DNA of 41,583 bases, taken from positions 1-41,583 of the IMG/VR virus record IMGVR_UViG_3300032323_000253; one strand, given 5' to 3'. The notes below the pieces were generated by a model. The model was not told the origin of the DNA. It did not search any database and saw only the letters and a program-made list of their open reading frames with translations. This DNA comes from a virus. The position numbers were made by a program, and so were the translations under genes. Positions within the stretch are counted from its first letter, which is position 1. Every line of letters begins with the position of its first letter. This document shows positions 18,808 to 26,927 of the stretch, piece after piece.

Positions 18808-19373
18808 GAATAGAAAAACTTTGGCCTACCACATTGATGGTACATGAGATTGAAGATGAAAAATTAATGTCTGAATCTTTGGCTTTTCTAATGTCTAACC
18901 GAACAGAACTAGTTAATAGAGAGAATAAGAAAAGTTGTATATTAGAAAACGAACCACTAAAACAATTAAAAGAAAAAGTATTCTTACCGGCGTTTGATAA
19001 ATACCTACAAGAAACTTGTAATAAAAAACTTGATGATTGGAGTTACAATCTCAACGGATGGTTGGTGTCTTATGGTGAAGGTCAAAGTTTGAATTATCAC
19101 AATCATAGAGGTTCACAACTAAGTTCGGTACTTTATATGATGGCTGATTCTGAAGATGATGGGGGAGATGTATTATTCACCGACCCAAGACAAAACGCCA
19201 ATCGTGGATATGACCTACATTTTAGTAGTTGGTTTGAATCGTTTAGACTGAAACCTAAGTGTGGACAGTTAATTGTTTTTCCTAGTTTTCTATATCATTA
19301 TGTGGAAACATACAGAAGTAACATAAGAATGGCCTTGCCCGTAGATTGTTTCTTACAAAACAAACATAAATAA
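18804..19373 (+). CDS. 2-oxoglutarate/Fe(II) oxygenase-like protein, LWPT type (3 of 3), HxH variant
   Basis: This 189-residue protein begins MRIEKLWPTTLMVHEIED, again the LWPT start. The core reads SLNYHNHRGSQLSSVLYM, then GGDVLFTDPRQNANRG, then GQLIVFPSFLYHYVETYRS. It resembles the putative 2OG-Fe(II) oxygenase family with the H-x-H-x-x-S-x-LSxVxYM motif (TIGR02466/2OG-FeII_Oxy_5). Metal candidates are H99, H101 and H165, with R171 or R175 near the end; an H-x-H replaces the H-x-D of the other two. It is the last gene of the modification cluster and is followed four bases later by the S74-capped fibre. Confidence 0.83.
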   Translation: MRIEKLWPTTLMVHEIEDEKLMSESLAFLMSNRTELVNRENKKSCILENEPLKQLKEKVFLPAFDKYLQETCNKKLDDWSYNLNGWLVSYGEGQSLNYHNHRGSQLSSVLYMMADSEDDGGDVLFTDPRQNANRGYDLHFSSWFESFRLKPKCGQLIVFPSFLYHYVETYRSNIRMALPVDCFLQNKHK

Positions 19374-19377
19374 GTAA

Positions 19378-20679
19378 ATGTCCTCATTATTAGATAGATT
19401 AAATTCCGGAACAACAGTTGATGTCGTATTAGTTTATGATACGGTTGATGCTTCTTTCATAAAAGCTAATTCTGCTTTTAGTAGTCAAAACACTACAGGC
19501 GTATATGCTAATTCAGCCTACATTCATGCTAACGCAGCTTATTTTTTGGCAAATACTGTTGCTGGAAATAACACTCCAACTTTAGCCTTTATTACTGCAA
19601 ACTCCAGCTTCATACAAGCTAACAATGCATATATTCATGCCAACTCGGCTTATATTAGTCAGAATACTACAGGTCTATATGCCAATACGGCTTATAGACA
19701 TTCCAACAGTTCTTATAATCAAGCCAACACCGCTACTACTAATGCGGCTACGGCTGACCAGAGAGCAGTAACTTCTGGTTCATTTGCTAATAGTGCTTTT
19801 GCAAGAGCAAATACCGCAAACACAAATGCAGCTACAGCAGACCAACGAGCGGTAACTTCTGGTGTATATGCTAATGCCGCTTACATTCAAGCAAATACCG
19901 CAAACACAAATGCAGCTACAGCAGACCAACGAGCGGTAACTTCTGGTGTATATGCTAATAGTGCTTTTGCTGCTGCAAATACTGCTCTTTCCAGTGTTTC
20001 TGGTACGTATGCAAACTCTGCTTTTTCTGGTGCGAATACCGCAAACGTGAACGCAACAAGTGCTGGTGTATATGCTAATGCGGCCTATGCACAGGCAAAC
20101 ACAGCAACAATCAATGCGGCCAGTGCCAGTTCATATGCAAATTCATCTTATATTCATGCCAACGCTTCTTACACCTTCGCAAACACCAGAGCTGCCAGTT
20201 CAAATTTAACTATTGCTTGGACACACGCCAATTCGGCATTTAATACTGCAAACACAAAATTTAATTCATCTGGTGGAACAATAAGTGGTTCTGTAAACAT
20301 TTCTTCTGGTGGTTTAGCTGTCACAGGAAACTTGGCAGTTACAGGTGCGATTACTGCCACAGGAGATATTACTGCGTTTTTCTCGGATGATAGACTTAAA
20401 GATAGAATTAGTAACATAGAAAATGCATTAGAAAAAATAGAACAATTGAATGGTTTTTATTATTTACCAAATGATGTTGCGGTCAGTCTAGGATATAATA
20501 GAACAAAAGAAGTTGGAGTATCTGCACAAGAAGTTCAGACTGTTCAACCAGAGGCAGTTACTAAGGCACCAATATCGGATGAGTATTTGGCTGTGAAATA
20601 TGACAGATTGATACCACTAATGATTGAAGCCATAAAAGAACTCAAAAGAGAAATTGAAACCTTAAAAATGCCTAAATAA
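19378..20679 (+). CDS. Tail fibre with heptad repeats and C-terminal S74 intramolecular chaperone
   Basis: This 433-residue fibre has a short N-terminus (MSSLLDRLNSGTTVDV), then residues about 25-300 of seven-residue repeats (ANSAYIS, QNTTGLY, ANTATTN, AATADQR, AVTSGVY). These form a likely trimeric fibrous shaft. A short beta segment, GGTISGSVNISSGG, leads to the S74 endosialidase-type chaperone domain: S336-DDRLK-K341 begins a 98-residue end domain with GVSAQEVQTVQPEAV and YDRLIPLMIEAIKEL. In this family the domain helps trimer folding and then cleaves itself off at the Ser, with the Lys needed; both residues are present. The mature fibre would thus end near residue 335. It directly follows the modification cluster. 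Confidence 0.9.
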   Translation: MSSLLDRLNSGTTVDVVLVYDTVDASFIKANSAFSSQNTTGVYANSAYIHANAAYFLANTVAGNNTPTLAFITANSSFIQANNAYIHANSAYISQNTTGLYANTAYRHSNSSYNQANTATTNAATADQRAVTSGSFANSAFARANTANTNAATADQRAVTSGVYANAAYIQANTANTNAATADQRAVTSGVYANSAFAAANTALSSVSGTYANSAFSGANTANVNATSAGVYANAAYAQANTATINAASASSYANSSYIHANASYTFANTRAASSNLTIAWTHANSAFNTANTKFNSSGGTISGSVNISSGGLAVTGNLAVTGAITATGDITAFFSDDRLKDRISNIENALEKIEQLNGFYYLPNDVAVSLGYNRTKEVGVSAQEVQTVQPEAVTKAPISDEYLAVKYDRLIPLMIEAIKELKREIETLKMPK

Positions 20680-20690
20680 AGAATAAAAAA

Positions 20691-20704
20691 AGGAGTTCAT
20701 TTTG
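20691..20704 (+). promoter_or_regulatory. Ribosome binding site fixing a TTG start
   Basis: AGGAG at 20691-20695 lies six bases before TTG 20702. No ATG lies at a suitable distance in that frame, so TTG is the likely start. Confidence 0.7.
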
Positions 20705-21034
20705 GCGGCGTTTTCAGAGATTACTATTGAACAAGGTGCAACATTTAATACCACACTGAACGTAGAAGATGTTTATGGGAGTCCGGTTAACCTTACAGGT
20801 TATTCTGCAACTTCACAAATGCGAAAATCTTATCAATCTACAACAGCATACAATTTAACAGCCACCGTTACTGGTACAAGTAATGGTCAAATTACACTTT
20901 CCATGACATCTGCAAATACCTCTAATTTGCCATCTGGTCGTTTGTTATATGATTTAGTTATTGATGATGGATCTGGAGTAAAAACACGGGTAGTTGAAGG
21001 AATCGCTGTCATATTACCGTCAGTAACGAGGTAA
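20702..21034 (+). CDS. Small beta-sandwich virion protein, BppU N-domain-like
   Basis: This 110-residue protein starts at TTG behind a good ribosome binding site. It reads as an all-beta domain: ITIEQGATFNTTLNVED, VNLTGYSATSQMRK, GQITLSMTSANTSNLPSG and LLYDLVIDDGSG. The pattern of an EQG-x-T-F-x-x-x-L start, an LTGY turn and a Y-D-L strand resembles the N-terminal domain of BppU-type baseplate proteins and small proteins of T4-like cyanophages. It probably sits at a fibre or baseplate junction. It forms an operon with the next two genes, four bases and zero bases apart. Confidence 0.65.
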   Translation: MAAFSEITIEQGATFNTTLNVEDVYGSPVNLTGYSATSQMRKSYQSTTAYNLTATVTGTSNGQITLSMTSANTSNLPSGRLLYDLVIDDGSGVKTRVVEGIAVILPSVTR

Positions 21035-21037
21035 GAA

Positions 21038-21271
21038 ATGCCAGCTAATATTGGTAAGGTCATAGTAAAACCTAACATTCGCACTACAATTGCGGCTCCT
21101 AATTTTTCACCTAAAGTAAATGTATCTATCTCTGATGTTCAACAAGTAAACGTTGCAACACGTCAAGACGGTGACACTCTAATCTATAATTCCTCAACTG
21201 GTGAATTTGAAGCTGGTCCTATTGAGGTTGCACGTATCGTTTTAACAGCTATTAATGGTGGACAATTCTAA
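21038..21271 (+). CDS. Small virion protein preceding giant fibre
   Basis: This 77-residue protein has a basic N-terminus (MPANIGKVIVKPNIRTTI), then VSISDVQQVNVATRQDGDTLIYNSSTGEFEAGP. The QDGDTLIYNSSTGEFE segment is a common small motif in phage structural proteins, often at the N-terminus of fibres. It may be an adaptor joining the following fibre to the baseplate, here as a separate gene. Its TAA shares an A with the ATG of the giant fibre. Confidence 0.7.
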   Translation: MPANIGKVIVKPNIRTTIAAPNFSPKVNVSISDVQQVNVATRQDGDTLIYNSSTGEFEAGPIEVARIVLTAINGGQF

Positions 21272-24200
21272 TGGCATTCGCAAACGTAGCTATACAAATA
21301 AAATTTTCAGATGTTACAGGACAACCACTATTACTGAATATTGCTGAACCTGCATATTCTAATGTATCAGGTAAATTATGGACAAATGATGGCAGTGGTG
21401 TTGTTCCTATTGGTGGTACGCACTATACATTACAAATAGACTCTGCTACAAATGCAGCCAATTCAAACACAATTGTTAAACGTGATTTGTCTGGAAGTTT
21501 TGGTGCAAACACTTTTATCGCAAACACAATTATTGTCAATACAGAAACTCCAACTTCTGGTTTAACTGGTGTTTACAAAGATGGTGTTGAAATCTTCACT
21601 CATGCAAATGCCATCTATCTATTGGCCAACGCAGCTTACACTTCACAAAACAGTTCTGGTCAATATGCTAATTCGGCATATCTTCATGCCAACGCAGCTT
21701 ACACTTCACAAAACAGTTCCGGACAATATGCTAACTCAGCTTATCTTCATGCCAATGCAGCTTATGTAAGTCAAAACTCCACTGGTCAATATGCTAACAC
21801 GGCATACCTACACGCTAACTCAGCATACATTAGTCAGAACACCACAGGTGTATATGCGAACACGGCTTATCTTCATGCTAATGCGGCCTATGTTAGCCAA
21901 AATACAACTGGTGTTTATGCTAATGCGGCCTACGCACACGCTAATACTAAGTTTGCATCTGCTGGTGGTACAATCTCTGGTGACGTTTCTATTACAGGCA
22001 ACTTAGTAGTAACAGGTGAAACACAATATTCTAATGTCATCAATGTAATGATTGGTGATAACATCATAGTACTTAATGCTGATTTACCACAAGATGCTTC
22101 ACCTACACAAAATGCAGGTATTTCAATTGAACGTGGTTCATTAGCTAACACAGAATTCATATGGAATGAAGATGTCAATTTCTGGCAATTCACAAATGAC
22201 GGCACAGTATATCACAATGTAGGTTCTCAAGCGGCTGAATCGTATTCTAATTCAGCTTACATTCATGCCAACTCAGCTTATATTAGCCAAAATACAACTG
22301 GTGTTTATGCCAACACAGCCTATCTTCACGCTAATTCGGCTTATGTTTCACAAAATACAACAGGTGAATATGCCAATGCAGCATATCTTCATGCTAATAG
22401 TTCTTACATTCATGCTAATAGTTCTTATGTAAGTCAGAATACTACAGGACTATATGCTAATACGGCTTATCTTCACGCAAATGCAGCTTACATAAGTCAG
22501 AATACTACTGGTTTCTATTCTAATGCAGCTTATGGTCATGCAAATAATTCTTATGAACACGCTAACAGTTCATATAGTCATGCCAATGGTTCTTATTTGC
22601 ACGCCAACTCAGCATATATTTCACAGAACACCACAGGACTATATGCTAATACGGCATACTTGCACGCTAATGCGGCTTATGTAAGTCAGAATAGCACCGG
22701 ACAATATGCTAATGCAGCCTATGATACTGCCAACAGTGCATATTTACACGCTAACTCAGCATACCTTTCTCAAAATACGACTGGTGAATATTCTAACAGT
22801 GCCTATATTCATGCTAACAGTGCCTATGTAAGTCAGAACACTACAGGTCAATATGCTAATGCGGCCTATGATACTGCCAATTCTACATATCTCCATGCCA
22901 ACTCAGCATACATTAGTCAGAACACAACTGGTGTTTATGCTAACACTGCATATCTTCATGCCAATACGGCCTATGTTAGCCAAAACACCACAGGTGTATA
23001 TGCGAACACTGCGTATGCTCATGCAAATGCGGCCTATGTTTCTCAAAACACAACTGGTGTTTATGCCAATACGGCTTACTTGCACGCTAATAGTGCTTAT
23101 GAGTCCCAAAATACTACCGGATTGTATGCTAACACTGCATATCTTCATGCCAATGCGTCTTATGTAAGTCAAAATACCACAGGTGAATATGCCAATACGG
23201 CTTACTTGCACGCTAATAGTGCTTATGTGTCCCAAAACACAACTGGTGTTTATGCCAACACAGCCTACCTTCATGCTAATAGTGCTTATGTGTCCCAAAA
23301 TACTACCGGTGTTTATGCTAATTCAGCATATTCATCACAGAATACTACGGGTGTTTATGCCAACACAGCCTATCTTCATGCTAATAGTTCTTATGTAAGT
23401 CAGAACACAACTGGTGTTTACGCTAACACCGCATATCTCCACGCTAATTCGGCCTATGTTAGTCAAAACACAACTGGTGAATATGCTAATAGTGCTTATC
23501 TTCATGCAAATTCTGCTTACATAAGTCAGAACAGTTCCGGTCAATACGCCAACTCAGCATACATTCATGCAAACTCATCTTATGATTTTGCTAATACGAG
23601 ATTTGCAAGTGCTGGTGGTTTCATTACAGGTTTTGCAAATGTATCTTCTAATATATCTGTCGGTTCATATGTAGACTATAATGCTAGTGCATCAGAACCT
23701 GTTGTTACTGAAGGTCGCACTTGGTACGATAGAGGTTCAAAAGCCTTAGCATATTATAACGATTCTAATAGTTATATTCATATTGGCCAAGATGTTGTAA
23801 CGAGAGTTTGGAATAATACAGGAAATACAATTGGCCGAGCAAACTGCGTATTCATTATTGGTGAATCTTCAGCAAATGGTTTTCCATCTGTTGCATTAGC
23901 TAGTGCATCTGTTACTGCAAACTCTGAAGTAATAGGTTTAACCACAACTGAAATTGCAAATGGTGCTTACGGTTTTGTTATAACATCAGGAAGAATTGAA
24001 GATTTAGATACTTCATTATTGGTAGAAGGAGAAGAACTATTCTTATCCGATACACCAGGAAGATTTACTCCTACTGTACCTAATTCTCCAAGTGTGCCAT
24101 TAAACGTTGGTTATGTAACTAATTCTGATTTGACCAGAGGTACAATCTACGTCAATATACACTTGATGGAAGGAAGTAACAAGACTGATGGTTCTATCTT

Positions 24201-26568
24201 GTTTGCTAGAAATCAAAAGATTGACCAAGATAATGAAACACTATTTTGGGATTATGCAAATAACAGATTAGGTATTGGTACAAATTCACCTACTGCTAAC
24301 TTACACGTTATAGGTTCAGGATTATTCACAGGTAATGTTACCATCTCTGGTAATCTAATTGTATCAAACGCACAAGCAATTACAACAACCGAATTGACGG
24401 TTGGTGGTAATACAATTATATTGAACAGTGAACTCGTTGGAACTCCTGTTTCTAATGCTGAAATTATTGTTAATCGTGGCACATCACCCAATGTGTATAT
24501 TCGTTGGGCAGAAGATATCAACGAATGGGTGATGTATGAAGCTGGTTCTTATCCTGAAGGACACATTTTACATTCGGAAAAAACTGCACACGATTGGTCA
24601 ATGTATGCAGCTATGCCAGCATATGAAAAACTTACACATCCAGTTGGTGCTGATGTAGCCAATGCAACAAATGAACACGCTAAAGCAGGTTACATTACTG
24701 CAAATATTGCTTCGGCTCATGCAGTTTCGGCATTCATTCAAGCTAATAGTGCCTATATTTCACAGAACACTACTGGTTTATACGCCAACTCAGCATATGC
24801 TCATGCAAACTCCGGATACATTCATGCCAACTCGGCTTACATAAGTCAGAACACGACTGGTGAATATGCCAACGCAGCTTACGATACGGCTAACACTGCA
24901 TACTTACACGCCAATTCAGCATTTAGAAGTCAAAATAGTTCTGGTCAATATGCCAATAGTTCATACTTACACGCCAATAGTTCTTACATATCTCAGAACA
25001 CAACTGGTGTTTATGCTAACACTGCTTATCTCCATGTTAATGCGGCTTATATAAGTCAGAATACTACTGGTGCTTATGCTAACAGTGCTTACATTCATGC
25101 CAACAGTTCTTACATACACGCCAATAGTGCATTTGCAAATCAAAATTCAACTTTAGTTTTTGCAACAAGTGGTTATATTCATGCCAATGCTGCCTACACT
25201 TCACAGAACAGTTCCGGTCAATATGCCAATTCAGCATACTTACACGCCAATTCAACATTTACAAGTCAAAATACTACTGGTGTTTATGCTAACACTGCTT
25301 ATCTCCATGCTAATAGTTCTTATGTTGCACAGAATACTACAGGACTATATGCTAATGCAGCTTATCTCCACGCTAATGCAGCTTACATAAGTCAGAATAC
25401 TACTGGTGCTTATGCTAACAGTGCTTACATTCATGCCAATTCAGCATACATTCAGGCTAACAGTGCATTTGCAAATCAAAATTCAACTTTAGTTTTTGCA
25501 ACAAGTGGTTATATTCATGCCAATGCGGCTTATATAAGTCAGAATACTACTGGTGCTTATGCTAACAGTGCTTACTTGGCAGCCAATGTGGCAGACCAAA
25601 GAGCAGTAACTTCTGGTGTATATGCTAACGGAGCATTTGCGGTTGCCAATACGGCAGACCAAAGAGCTGTTACATCCGGTTCATATGCTAACTCAGCATA
25701 CCTACACGCTAACTCATCTTATGTTGCACAAAATACAACTGGTGTATATGCAAACTCAGCTTATGCGGCCGCAAACGTAGCAGACCAGAGAGCTGTTACT
25801 TCTGGTTTGTATGCCAATTCTGCATATTCAACAGCTAACACGGCAGACCAAAGAGCTGTTACTTCTGGTGCGTATGCTAACAGCGCATACACTCATGCTA
25901 ATGCAGCCTATGCTCACGCAAACACACGATTTGCCTCTGCTGGAGGTACAATCAGTGGTGACGTTATTATCACTGGTAATATTACTGTATCAGGCCAAAC
26001 AACTTATGCCAATACAACTAATGTATTGTTGGGTGATGCAATCATTACTCTCAATGCTGATATACCACAGGCACAAGCACCATCAGAAAATGCTGGTATT
26101 GAAGTAGACCGTGGTTCTCTTGCAAATACATTGATATTATGGAATGAAACAACTGACCGTTGGTCGTTCACTAACGATGGAACAAATTATAGTAATATTG
26201 GTTCAGCTGCATCAGAGTTATATGCTAACAGTGCTTTCTTAGCCGCCAATACGGCAGACCAAAGAGCAGTAACTTCTGGTGTATATGCCAACGCAGCTTA
26301 TGGTGTTGCAAACACAGCATTCATCAATGCGGGTTCAGCTAGTTCATATGCCAATTCATCATACTTACACGCCAATTCAGCATTTAGAAGTCAAAATACT
26401 ACTGGTGTTTATGCTAACACTGCTTACTTACACGCTAACAGTTCTTTTATTGCACAAAACACATCAGGTATATTCGCTAACGGTGCATATTCTACTGCAA
26501 ACTTAGCATTTGCGGCTGCGAATACTGCGGCTTCAGATGCATTAGCCTTTGCTATTGCCTTAGGATAA
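21271..26568 (+). CDS. Giant heptad-repeat tail fibre
   Basis: This 1765-residue fibre protein is built mainly of seven-residue repeats. Repeat blocks lie at about residues 110-226, 320-778, 1125-1552 and 1650-1763. They are separated by beta modules at 226-320 and 1552-1650 (SAGGTISGDV ... NAGIEVDRGSLANT ... WSFTNDGTNYSNIG), and by a larger unique domain at about 790-1090, with a GRTWYDRGSKALAYY segment and GYVTNSDLTRGTIYVN. The repeat is mostly a 21-residue unit of three heptads (ANTAYLH, ANAAYVS, QNTTGVY), with about 35-40 QN heptads in all. If the shaft is a coiled coil, it would be very long. The C-terminus lacks an S74 or C1q cap. The TAATG start couples it to the small protein upstream. 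Confidence 0.88.
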   Translation: MAFANVAIQIKFSDVTGQPLLLNIAEPAYSNVSGKLWTNDGSGVVPIGGTHYTLQIDSATNAANSNTIVKRDLSGSFGANTFIANTIIVNTETPTSGLTGVYKDGVEIFTHANAIYLLANAAYTSQNSSGQYANSAYLHANAAYTSQNSSGQYANSAYLHANAAYVSQNSTGQYANTAYLHANSAYISQNTTGVYANTAYLHANAAYVSQNTTGVYANAAYAHANTKFASAGGTISGDVSITGNLVVTGETQYSNVINVMIGDNIIVLNADLPQDASPTQNAGISIERGSLANTEFIWNEDVNFWQFTNDGTVYHNVGSQAAESYSNSAYIHANSAYISQNTTGVYANTAYLHANSAYVSQNTTGEYANAAYLHANSSYIHANSSYVSQNTTGLYANTAYLHANAAYISQNTTGFYSNAAYGHANNSYEHANSSYSHANGSYLHANSAYISQNTTGLYANTAYLHANAAYVSQNSTGQYANAAYDTANSAYLHANSAYLSQNTTGEYSNSAYIHANSAYVSQNTTGQYANAAYDTANSTYLHANSAYISQNTTGVYANTAYLHANTAYVSQNTTGVYANTAYAHANAAYVSQNTTGVYANTAYLHANSAYESQNTTGLYANTAYLHANASYVSQNTTGEYANTAYLHANSAYVSQNTTGVYANTAYLHANSAYVSQNTTGVYANSAYSSQNTTGVYANTAYLHANSSYVSQNTTGVYANTAYLHANSAYVSQNTTGEYANSAYLHANSAYISQNSSGQYANSAYIHANSSYDFANTRFASAGGFITGFANVSSNISVGSYVDYNASASEPVVTEGRTWYDRGSKALAYYNDSNSYIHIGQDVVTRVWNNTGNTIGRANCVFIIGESSANGFPSVALASASVTANSEVIGLTTTEIANGAYGFVITSGRIEDLDTSLLVEGEELFLSDTPGRFTPTVPNSPSVPLNVGYVTNSDLTRGTIYVNIHLMEGSNKTDGSILFARNQKIDQDNETLFWDYANNRLGIGTNSPTANLHVIGSGLFTGNVTISGNLIVSNAQAITTTELTVGGNTIILNSELVGTPVSNAEIIVNRGTSPNVYIRWAEDINEWVMYEAGSYPEGHILHSEKTAHDWSMYAAMPAYEKLTHPVGADVANATNEHAKAGYITANIASAHAVSAFIQANSAYISQNTTGLYANSAYAHANSGYIHANSAYISQNTTGEYANAAYDTANTAYLHANSAFRSQNSSGQYANSSYLHANSSYISQNTTGVYANTAYLHVNAAYISQNTTGAYANSAYIHANSSYIHANSAFANQNSTLVFATSGYIHANAAYTSQNSSGQYANSAYLHANSTFTSQNTTGVYANTAYLHANSSYVAQNTTGLYANAAYLHANAAYISQNTTGAYANSAYIHANSAYIQANSAFANQNSTLVFATSGYIHANAAYISQNTTGAYANSAYLAANVADQRAVTSGVYANGAFAVANTADQRAVTSGSYANSAYLHANSSYVAQNTTGVYANSAYAAANVADQRAVTSGLYANSAYSTANTADQRAVTSGAYANSAYTHANAAYAHANTRFASAGGTISGDVIITGNITVSGQTTYANTTNVLLGDAIITLNADIPQAQAPSENAGIEVDRGSLANTLILWNETTDRWSFTNDGTNYSNIGSAASELYANSAFLAANTADQRAVTSGVYANAAYGVANTAFINAGSASSYANSSYLHANSAFRSQNTTGVYANTAYLHANSSFIAQNTSGIFANGAYSTANLAFAAANTAASDALAFAIALG
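21600..21950 (+). repeat. Coding 63-base repeats, block 1 of giant fibre
   Basis: About five 63-base in-frame units with QNSSG or QNTTG heptads. Copies differ at synonymous sites. Confidence 0.8.
22230..23605 (+). repeat. Coding 63-base repeats, block 2 of giant fibre
   Basis: This is the longest block, with about nineteen QN heptads. Some units are shortened or lengthened by whole heptads, for example the run ANNSYEH, ANSSYSH, ANGSYLH near 22540-22610. All indels keep the seven-residue register. Confidence 0.85.
24645..25925 (+). repeat. Coding heptad repeats, block 3 of giant fibre
   Basis: Units of block 2 type mixed with ADQRAVTSG heptads and a twice-used NQNSTLVFATSGYIH variant (near 25135-25180 and 25470-25520). 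The two variant copies are nearly identical in DNA, which indicates recent internal duplication. Confidence 0.8.
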
Positions 26569-26569
26569 A

Positions 26570-26577
26570 GATAAATA
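26570..26577 (+). promoter_or_regulatory. Late promoter-like box GATAAATA
   Basis: NATAAATA matches the late -10 box of T4-like phages and lies in the intergenic gap, with 22 bases between it and the start at 26600. The same spacing recurs before 29783 and 31533. Confidence 0.6.
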
Positions 26578-26599
26578 AGATTATTAAAGAGATTATAAA

Positions 26600-26926
26600 A
26601 TGGCCAACAATTTCAAAAACTACTTTCTAAAGAATTCTGGACCAACCGCAAATACTGTTTATACAGTAGGTTCTGGTGTATCTGCCACTGCGATTGGAAT
26701 GACGATTTCCAATACAACATTATCACCAATTACTGCAAATGTAATTGTCACATCATCATCAGTAGATTATTATTTGGTAAGATTTGCAACGATTCCTGTG
26801 GGTGGTTCTTTGGTGCCAATTGGTGGTGAACAAAAAGTGGTATTGGAAGCTACAGACCAAATCAAAATTGAAACTTCAGCATCAGCTTCAGCGGATGTTA
26901 TTTTATCTGTTTTAGAGATTTCATAA
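26600..26926 (+). CDS. Small virion protein, all-beta
   Basis: This 108-residue protein (MANNFKNYFLKNSGP start) reads as a beta-sandwich: TVYTVGSGVSATAIGMTISN, ANVIVTSSSVDYYLVRF, TIPVGGSLVPIGGEQKVVL and DVILSVLEIS. The pattern of an alternating core with IPVGGSLVPIGGEQK resembles small structural proteins found beside fibres in T4-like phages of aquatic bacteria. It opens a transcription unit with a late-type box upstream and is followed one base later by a fibre gene. It may serve as a fibre adaptor; function is not proven. Confidence 0.7.
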   Translation: MANNFKNYFLKNSGPTANTVYTVGSGVSATAIGMTISNTTLSPITANVIVTSSSVDYYLVRFATIPVGGSLVPIGGEQKVVLEATDQIKIETSASASADVILSVLEIS

Positions 26927-26927
26927 T

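Noticed and set aside
18996-19003. GATAAATA inside the third oxygenase gene
   Set aside because: It is within coding sequence, about 375 bases from the next start, and such 8-base matches are expected by chance at this base composition.
19365-19372. CATAAATA box before the S74 fibre at 19378
   Set aside because: Only five bases separate it from the ATG, so the transcript would start at or inside the start codon. I treat it as chance.
22230-23605. Regular 63-base repeats that could look like a CRISPR or satellite array
   Set aside because: The repeats are in frame, differ mostly at synonymous positions and encode protein heptads with no spacer-like unique segments.
21569-26506. Open frames in other frames through the giant fibre repeats, including minus-strand 22903-23298
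   Set aside because: They are shadows of the repeat: Met-, Thr- and Leu-rich or Ser-Ile repeats that arise from reading the same 63-base unit out of frame.
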